Shown here: one piece after another, positions 59,120 through 64,000 of the stretch
Layout: each line of letters starts with the position of its first letter
Numbering within the stretch: position 1 is the first letter of the stretch
From: Rhodothermus marinus DSM 4252
GTDB taxonomy: Bacteria > Bacteroidota > Rhodothermia > Rhodothermales > Rhodothermaceae
DNA: 64,000 nucleotides
Direction: 5' to 3'
NCBI RefSeq assembly: GCF_000024845.1
Contig: NC_013501.1
Coordinates: 748,001 to 812,000 of the forward strand
Position numbers and translations under genes: made by a program
Notes under the pieces: model-generated
Told to the model about the DNA's origin: nothing
Databases searched by the model: none
Seen by the model: the letters and a program-made list of their open reading frames with translations, nothing else

Positions 59120-60085
59120 TCAATGGCGGGCGCGCTGCGTGGAAGCGCGCTTCCGCAGGCGGCACAGGAAGAAGCCTTCCATTTCGGTGGTGGGCAGGAT
59201 GCGCCGGGCGTGGCGGAGGTCGGGGTGGAACGAACGACCCTCCCAGCTTTCGAGACCGGGGAGCTGGTTGGAAACGGGCAGGTCCAGGGGCTCGACGGTC
59301 AGCACGCCGTCGAAAGTGCGGAGCAGGCGATCGAGCACGGCCTCGTTCTCTTCCGGTGCCATCGTGCAGGTGGCATAGACGAGCACGCCGCCGGGGCGCA
59401 GGCTCTGGACGGCCGACACCAGCAGCCGATATTGCTTGCGGGCCATCTCGCGGATCTTGCGCGGGCTCCAGTAGGCGAACGTGTCGGGATCGCTCAGGTG
59501 AAAGCGCCCCTCCGAAGAGCAGGGCGCATCGACCAGCACGTAATCGAAGGATTCGGGCCGGTAGCGGCCCACGCGCGTGCCGTCCTGCAGGTACAACCGC
59601 ACATTGGGCGCGCCGTAGGCCTGCACGTTGGCCTTCAGGCGGTAAAAGCGCGGGCGCACGACCTCGACGGCGGCAATTTCGCCCCGGCCCTGCATCAGGC
59701 AGGCCAGTTGCAGCGTCTTGCTGCCCGGCGCCGCGCACAGGTCCAGCACGCGCGCGTCCGGCTCGGGCGCCAGCACCAGCGGCGGCAGCATGCTGGCCAG
59801 GTCCTGCACGTAGATCCAACGCGCGTGGTAGGGCCTGCTTTCGAGCAGCGCCGCGCGCGCTTTCGGGGGCACCTGGAAGGCGTCGGCATACCACGCCACC
59901 GGCCGCGGCTGAATGCCTTCGGCTTCCAGTGCGGCCAGCACGGCGTCGCGATCGGCCTTCAGCGTATTGACCCGGAAGGCCGTGATGCGCGGCTCCTGAA
60001 AGGCCGCTTCGACCACCGGCAACCGGTCCGGCGGCACCAGCCGCCGGAGCCGCGCCAGGAACGCTTCGGGCATGGCAACGGTCAT
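59120..60085 (-). CDS. NOL1/NOP2/Sun-family RNA m5C methyltransferase
   Basis: A 321-residue class I SAM methyltransferase of the RsmB/RsmF type. The SAM site reads VLDLCAAPGSKTLQLA (115-123 core), motif IV is VDAPCSSEG with C189, and motif VI is YATCTMAPEENEAV with C240, the two cysteines needed for 5-methylcytosine chemistry. It is shorter than RsmB (no NusB-like domain) and RsmF (no PUA-like tail), so the exact rRNA or tRNA target is unclear. An in-frame ATG at 60073 is an alternative start. It is divergent from clpX. Confidence 0.88.
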   Translation of the reverse strand: MTVAMPEAFLARLRRLVPPDRLPVVEAAFQEPRITAFRVNTLKADRDAVLAALEAEGIQPRPVAWYADAFQVPPKARAALLESRPYHARWIYVQDLASMLPPLVLAPEPDARVLDLCAAPGSKTLQLACLMQGRGEIAAVEVVRPRFYRLKANVQAYGAPNVRLYLQDGTRVGRYRPESFDYVLVDAPCSSEGRFHLSDPDTFAYWSPRKIREMARKQYRLLVSAVQSLRPGGVLVYATCTMAPEENEAVLDRLLRTFDGVLTVEPLDLPVSNQLPGLESWEGRSFHPDLRHARRILPTTEMEGFFLCRLRKRASTQRARH

Positions 60086-60237
60086 CTGGGAAGAACCAGA
60101 AGCAGGAAAAGGAGTTACGGTAGGTTGCAGGCCCGCTCCTTAACGCACCTCGCGACCGGTAGTTTTGTCCGGTGATTGAAGAGGTTGCGCGAAGATGCCG
60201 ATATTCTTACCATAGCAGGCAGGGGCCGCGTCTTTGG

Positions 60238-60250
60238 TCAGGTAACCTGA
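60238..60250. promoter_or_regulatory. Palindrome TCAGGTAACCTGA before clpX
   Basis: A perfect 6-1-6 palindrome ends seven bases before the clpX ATG, over the region where the ribosome binds. It could be an operator or an mRNA hairpin that hides the start. Confidence 0.35.
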
Positions 60251-60257
60251 GAAGATA

Positions 60258-61517
60258 ATGCGTCGAGGTGACGACACGATTCGCTGCTCGTTCTGTGGAC
60301 GGACGACCCAGGAAGTCCTTTCGATGGTGGCCGGTCCGAACGATGTGTACATCTGTGACCGCTGCATTCACGATGCGGCCGGCATTGTGCGTAATGATCT
60401 GATGGCCCATGCGGCCTCCCGTCGGCGCCCGCAAGCGCATCGGCGTCGCCTGACCCCTCCGGAGATCAAGGCCGCGCTCGACGAATACGTGATCGGTCAG
60501 GAGCGGGCCAAAAAGACGCTGGCCGTGGCGGTTTACAACCATTACAAGCGGATCGACCATCAGCACTATCTGTCCGATTACGACGACGTCGAGCTGGAAA
60601 AGTCCAACATCCTGCTGATCGGTCCGACCGGTACGGGCAAGACGTTGCTAGCGCGCACGCTGGCCCGCATTCTCGACGTGCCGTTTTCGATTTCCGACGC
60701 CACGGCGCTGACCGAAGCCGGTTACGTGGGCGAAGACGTCGAAAGCATTCTGGCGCACCTGCTGCACGCGGCCGACTTCAACGTGGAGCGGGCCGAGCAG
60801 GGCATCGTCTATATCGACGAGATCGACAAGATCGCCCGCAAAAGCGACAGCCCTTCGATCACGCGCGACGTTTCGGGCGAAGGCGTGCAGCAGGCGTTGC
60901 TGAAGATTCTGGAGGGAACGATCGCCGGGGTGCCGCCGAAAGGTGGCCGCAAGCACCCGGAGCAGAACCTGATCAATATCGACACGCGCAACATCCTGTT
61001 CATCTGTGGCGGGGCCTTCGAGGGGCTGGAAGAGATCATTGCCCGTCGCCTTTCGACCTCGTCGATCGGATTTTTTGCCTCGGGGGGCAAGCGGGTCGAT
61101 CCGAAAGATCCGCGTATTTTCTACTACGTCGAGCCCGACGACCTGCTGAAGTTCGGACTCATTCCCGAATTCATCGGGCGTCTTCCCGTCATCACGCCGC
61201 TGGAGGCGCTTTCGGACGAGGCGCTCCGGAGCATTCTGACCGAGCCGAAGAATGCGCTGGTACGCCAGTACCAGAAGCTGTTCGCCATGGACGGCATCGA
61301 ACTGATCTTCGAGGAGGAGGCACTCGATGCCATTGTCGAGCGGGCCAGGGAGCTGGGGACCGGCGCGCGGGGACTGCGGGCCGTCATGGAGGAGGTGATG
61401 CTCGACATCATGTTCAACATCCACACGATGCCCGACGTGGGCGTGTGCCGGATTACGGCCGCGACGGTCCGCTATGGCGAGGCCCCGATCTACGAAGAAC
61501 GTCGCGCCAGCGCGTAA
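60258..61517 (+). CDS. clpX: ATP-dependent Clp protease ATP-binding subunit ClpX
   Basis: This 419-residue AAA+ unfoldase starts with the zinc-binding domain (IRCSFCGR and ICDRCIHDA, four cysteines), then [19 protein letters not shown], Walker A GPTGTGKT at 122-129, the pore-loop [11 protein letters not shown], Walker [12 protein letters not shown], the [19 protein letters not shown] block, an IGF loop (SSIGFF) that docks on ClpP, and sensor 2 [10 protein letters not shown]. It unfolds tagged proteins for ClpP. clpP is not adjacent, unlike in many bacteria. Confidence 0.96.
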   Translation: MRRGDDTIRCSFCGRTTQEVLSMVAGPNDVYICDRCIHDAAGIVRNDLMAHAASRRRPQAHRRRLTPPEIKAALDEYVIGQERAKKTLAVAVYNHYKRIDHQHYLSDYDDVELEKSNILLIGPTGTGKTLLARTLARILDVPFSISDATALTEAGYVGEDVESILAHLLHAADFNVERAEQGIVYIDEIDKIARKSDSPSITRDVSGEGVQQALLKILEGTIAGVPPKGGRKHPEQNLINIDTRNILFICGGAFEGLEEIIARRLSTSSIGFFASGGKRVDPKDPRIFYYVEPDDLLKFGLIPEFIGRLPVITPLEALSDEALRSILTEPKNALVRQYQKLFAMDGIELIFEEEALDAIVERARELGTGARGLRAVMEEVMLDIMFNIHTMPDVGVCRITAATVRYGEAPIYEERRASA

Positions 61518-61606
61518 CGCAACGGTTGCAGAAGCGGCCGGAACCCCTGCAGAGGGGATGGCTTTAGCCCTGGCGTTGTCTGTCCCCGGAACACGTTTGG
61601 CCCGGC

Positions 61607-62575
61607 ATGCGGCTTCGATGGGCGGCTTTTCGTGAGGCTTTGCGGCGCATCTGGCAGACGCTGCGCTACTACCTGGTGGGGCTCTACCATCTGCTCGACC
61701 GTAAGCCGGTCTTCCTCTGGGCGCAGGCCATCGCCTTCAAGGTGCTGGTGACGATCGTGCCCGTGCTCGTGCTGGCAACCGGCGTGCTGGGCCGCATTCT
61801 GCGTCAGGAGCGCCCCTTTCAGACCGTGGCCCGTTTTATCCGGGACTTTCTGCCGCCCTACCAGAGCGACCAGCTCATTCAGTTTCTGGAGCAGCTTCAG
61901 CGGGCCAGCGGCACCTTCACCGTGATCGGTATTCTGGGTCTGCTCTATGCCACGATGACGCTGTTCACCACGCTGCGCGGCGTGCTCAGCCAGGTGTTCG
62001 ACGAGCCCTGGCATCAGGGACGCTCCATCCTGCGCGGATACCTGTTCGATCTGCGCATGATGGTGCAGGTCGGCGGGCTGTTTCTGCTGACGTTCGGTGT
62101 TTCGCTGACGATTCAGGCGATCAACGTGGCCGGACAGGAATGGCTGCAGCGGCTGCACCTGGACTACGTGTGGGTGCAGGAAGGATGGCGGCACATCATC
62201 CAGGTGCTGGGCCTGCTCATTCCTTATCTGCTCAGCCTGGCCATGTTCTTTCAGCTCTACTACTTCACACCGAAGCCCCGGCCGCCCGTCCGGGGAGCGC
62301 TGCTCGGCGCCGTGGTAGCGGCGCTGCTCTGGGAAGCGGCCAAAACCGCCTTTGCCTTTTACGCGGCCCGCTCCACGTTTTTTGAACGCTTTGCGAATAG
62401 CGGCATTTCAGCGATCGGGCACGTCTTCGGCCTGATCCTGGCCTTCGGGTTCTGGGTGTATTATTCGGGCGTGGTGTTTATTCTGGGCGCGCTGCTGGTG
62501 CTGCTCTACGAAAAGTACCAGCGCGACCGGAAGGAAATGCCGGCTACTGCTGCAATCTCCGAAGTGGACGCATGA
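61607..62575 (+). CDS. YihY/virulence factor BrkB family membrane protein
   Basis: A 322-residue protein with about six membrane spans (around 35-60, 105-125, 150-180, 200-225, 235-265 and 270-300) and the family features QAIAFKVLVTIVPVLVLATGVLG, TLRGVLSQVFDEP, the YYFTPKPRPPVRGALLGAVVAALLWEAAK loop and 'GFWVYYSGVVFILGALLVLLYE'. These proteins were once called ribonuclease BN, which is now considered wrong; the function is unknown, perhaps transport. It overlaps the Omp85-type gene by four bases (ATGA). Confidence 0.86.
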   Translation: MRLRWAAFREALRRIWQTLRYYLVGLYHLLDRKPVFLWAQAIAFKVLVTIVPVLVLATGVLGRILRQERPFQTVARFIRDFLPPYQSDQLIQFLEQLQRASGTFTVIGILGLLYATMTLFTTLRGVLSQVFDEPWHQGRSILRGYLFDLRMMVQVGGLFLLTFGVSLTIQAINVAGQEWLQRLHLDYVWVQEGWRHIIQVLGLLIPYLLSLAMFFQLYYFTPKPRPPVRGALLGAVVAALLWEAAKTAFAFYAARSTFFERFANSGISAIGHVFGLILAFGFWVYYSGVVFILGALLVLLYEKYQRDRKEMPATAAISEVDA

Positions 62576-64000
62576 AGCGCGGGCGTTGTCGGATCGGGAT
62601 CGTCGCGGCACTGCTGCTGGGGCTGGTGCGGCCGCTCATGGCGCAGGCGCCGCTGTGGCTGGTCAACGAGCGCACCACGATCCGGACCATTTCGTTTCGG
62701 TTCGTGGACACGAAAAGCTTCGAGGAGGACCAGCTCCGGGCGCAGATGGTGCTGCAGGCGCCGTCCTGGTGGGATCGTGTCAAAGGCTGGCTGCCGTTCG
62801 TCTCCCCGGCCCATTACCCGTTCGATCCCATCGAACTGGCCCGCGACGTGGTACGGCTTCGCCGCTTCTATGCCCGCAACGGCTTTCTGCATACGGAGAT
62901 CACCTATCCGGCCTCGCAGCTCGACACCGTACGCAACCAGATCCACATCGTGCTGAGCATTCGCGAGGGGCCGCCGCTCGTCATCCAGGACGTGGGCTTC
63001 TTCGATCCGGAGGATCGCTATCTGGTGACCACGCTCGATCCGGAGCTGCGGGAGCGATGGCGTCGATTTCGGGATCAGATCGCCTTTCGGGTGGGCGACC
63101 GCTACACTGAAGCGCGGCGCGTGGAGATTCAGGACGCCGTGCTGAACTGGTTTCGCGACCGGGGCTATGCCTTTGCACGCGTGCGTTCCGACGCCCGTAT
63201 CGATTCGACCTTCAACACGGTGGACCTGCGCTTCGTGGTGGACACGGGGCCGCGCGGCTATTTTTCGGAAATTCAGATCGAAGGCAATCGGCGGGTGAGC
63301 GATCGGGTACTGCGCCGGGAGCTGCCGTTCCGCGAAGGCGATGTGTTCGCGCAGCGTAAGGTGGTGGAAGGACAGCGCCAGCTGTTCGGGCTGGAGATCT
63401 TCCGCGTGGCGCTGGCCGACATCCCGCCGCAGCCACGCGACAGCACGGTGACCGTACGCTACCGGGTGGCCGAGTCGGCGCTGCGTTTTCTGGTGCTGCA
63501 GGGCGGCTTTGGCCGCAGCGAGGGGCTCGGGGCCGAGGTGCGCTGGACGCATCGCAACTTTCTGGGCGATGCCCGCACGCTGACGCTGAACCTGGCGGCG
63601 CAGACCGGCCTGCTGGCCCGTCGGGGACCGGGCACGCCACCCCCCCGGCTGTTTCGCTTCAGCGCGCTGTTTCGCCAGCCCTATCTGTTTTCGCGGCGGA
63701 TGGAGCTGCTGCTCTCACCCTTCCTGGAGTATCAGCGCGATCCGCTGCTGGAAGACAGCGACGAGCCGCTCCAGATCAACACGCGCGAGTTCGGTCTGAA
63801 CACCACGCTGTTTTATGAAATCTATCCGTTTCGCACCGTTACGTTGCAGCACGCCTTCAGCCGGGCGCTGCAGCTCACGCAGCAGCGGCGCGACACGACG
63901 AGCACGCGCGACCTGTTCGACAAAAGCATCCTGTCGCTGACGGCCACCTTCGGCCGCACGAACAACTACTTTAATCCCCGGCGCGGCTATCTCATCCGAC
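62572..64000 (+). CDS. Omp85/BamA-TamA family outer-membrane protein (3' end outside window)
   Basis: The frame stays open from the ATG at 62572 to the end of the window (476 residues seen). A signal peptide (about 1-25, ending LMAQA) precedes POTRA-like repeats (about 35-120, 125-215 and 218-290: IRTISFRFVDTKSFEEDQL, 'PLVIQDVGFFDPEDR', YFSEIQIEGNRRVSDRVLRRELPFREGD) and then the beginning of a barrel with FGRSEGLGAEVRWTHRNFLGDARTL and NNYFNPRRGY. It could be BamA, TamA or a paralogue: fewer POTRA repeats than the usual five of BamA and coupling to yihY favour a TamA-like role. Confidence 0.85.
   Translation, partial: MKRGRCRIGIVAALLLGLVRPLMAQAPLWLVNERTTIRTISFRFVDTKSFEEDQLRAQMVLQAPSWWDRVKGWLPFVSPAHYPFDPIELARDVVRLRRFYARNGFLHTEITYPASQLDTVRNQIHIVLSIREGPPLVIQDVGFFDPEDRYLVTTLDPELRERWRRFRDQIAFRVGDRYTEARRVEIQDAVLNWFRDRGYAFARVRSDARIDSTFNTVDLRFVVDTGPRGYFSEIQIEGNRRVSDRVLRRELPFREGDVFAQRKVVEGQRQLFGLEIFRVALADIPPQPRDSTVTVRYRVAESALRFLVLQGGFGRSEGLGAEVRWTHRNFLGDARTLTLNLAAQTGLLARRGPGTPPPRLFRFSALFRQPYLFSRRMELLLSPFLEYQRDPLLEDSDEPLQINTREFGLNTTLFYEIYPFRTVTLQHAFSRALQLTQQRRDTTSTRDLFDKSILSLTATFGRTNNYFNPRRGYLIR

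Noticed and set aside
61607-62575. Ribonuclease BN
   Set aside because: YihY-family membrane proteins were misnamed so; true RNase BN is a metallo-beta-lactamase fold enzyme, and this is a polytopic membrane protein.

Overview
The window is GC-rich (hand impression about 64%), tightly packed and bacterial. The gene set points to the Bacteroidota/Rhodothermota side of the tree: SusC/SusD pairs, TonB-dependent receptors with carboxypeptidase-like N-terminal domains, a FecI/FecR-type signalling set, a DUF4249 lipoprotein, a PUR-alpha-like DUF3276 protein, a DUF151 nuclease, bacillithiol genes (bshC, bshB1), BamD and an Omp85 protein. A thermophilic Rhodothermus-like organism is my best guess, from gene content and base composition only. 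Both window edges cut genes: a TonB receptor at the left and an Omp85-type protein at the right.

Layout. 1-5 kb: end of a TonB receptor with a strong terminator, tRNA-Leu(CAA) on the minus strand, a phosphoribosyltransferase, archease, and a single-domain asparaginase-like protein. 3.3-8.7 kb: ECF sigma factor, FecR-like anti-sigma factor, STN-domain TonB receptor and DUF4249 lipoprotein, a trans-envelope signalling and uptake locus of unknown substrate. 8.7-13.9 kb: overlapping recX, AI-2E-type permease, SpoIIE-type phosphatase and purine nucleoside phosphorylase. 14-31.4 kb: housekeeping genes (DUF3276, hisD-hisC, DUF151-UVR nuclease, bshC, an HD hydrolase resembling alarmone hydrolases, leuS, bshB1, efp, accB-accC, gcvH, guaA, an LpoA-like TPR plus binding-protein gene, bamD, nadD). 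31.5-34.4 kb: a small ORF, a TPR protein and an intracellular GH32 fructosidase. 34.4-38 kb (minus): a siderophore-type TonB receptor and a PepSY membrane protein.

The centrepiece is 38.3-56.4 kb. A SorC-type regulator faces a 17-kb same-strand run: SusC, SusD, GH78 alpha-L-rhamnosidase, NCS1-like permease, a 60-residue membrane protein, L-rhamnose isomerase, rhamnulokinase, a bifunctional rhamnulose-1-phosphate aldolase/dehydrogenase, and lutA, lutB, lutC. Read together they give a complete route: import of rhamnosides across the outer membrane, release of L-rhamnose, inner-membrane transport (probably by the NCS1-like protein), conversion to dihydroxyacetone phosphate plus L-lactaldehyde, oxidation to L-lactate, and LutABC oxidation to pyruvate. 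The 190-bp divergent promoter region holds several palindromes.

56.8-64 kb: tdh-kbl (threonine to glycine plus acetyl-CoA), a NOL1/NOP2/Sun RNA methyltransferase (minus), clpX, a YihY-family membrane protein, and the start of the Omp85-type gene. I saw no CRISPR array, intact insertion sequence, prophage or rRNA.
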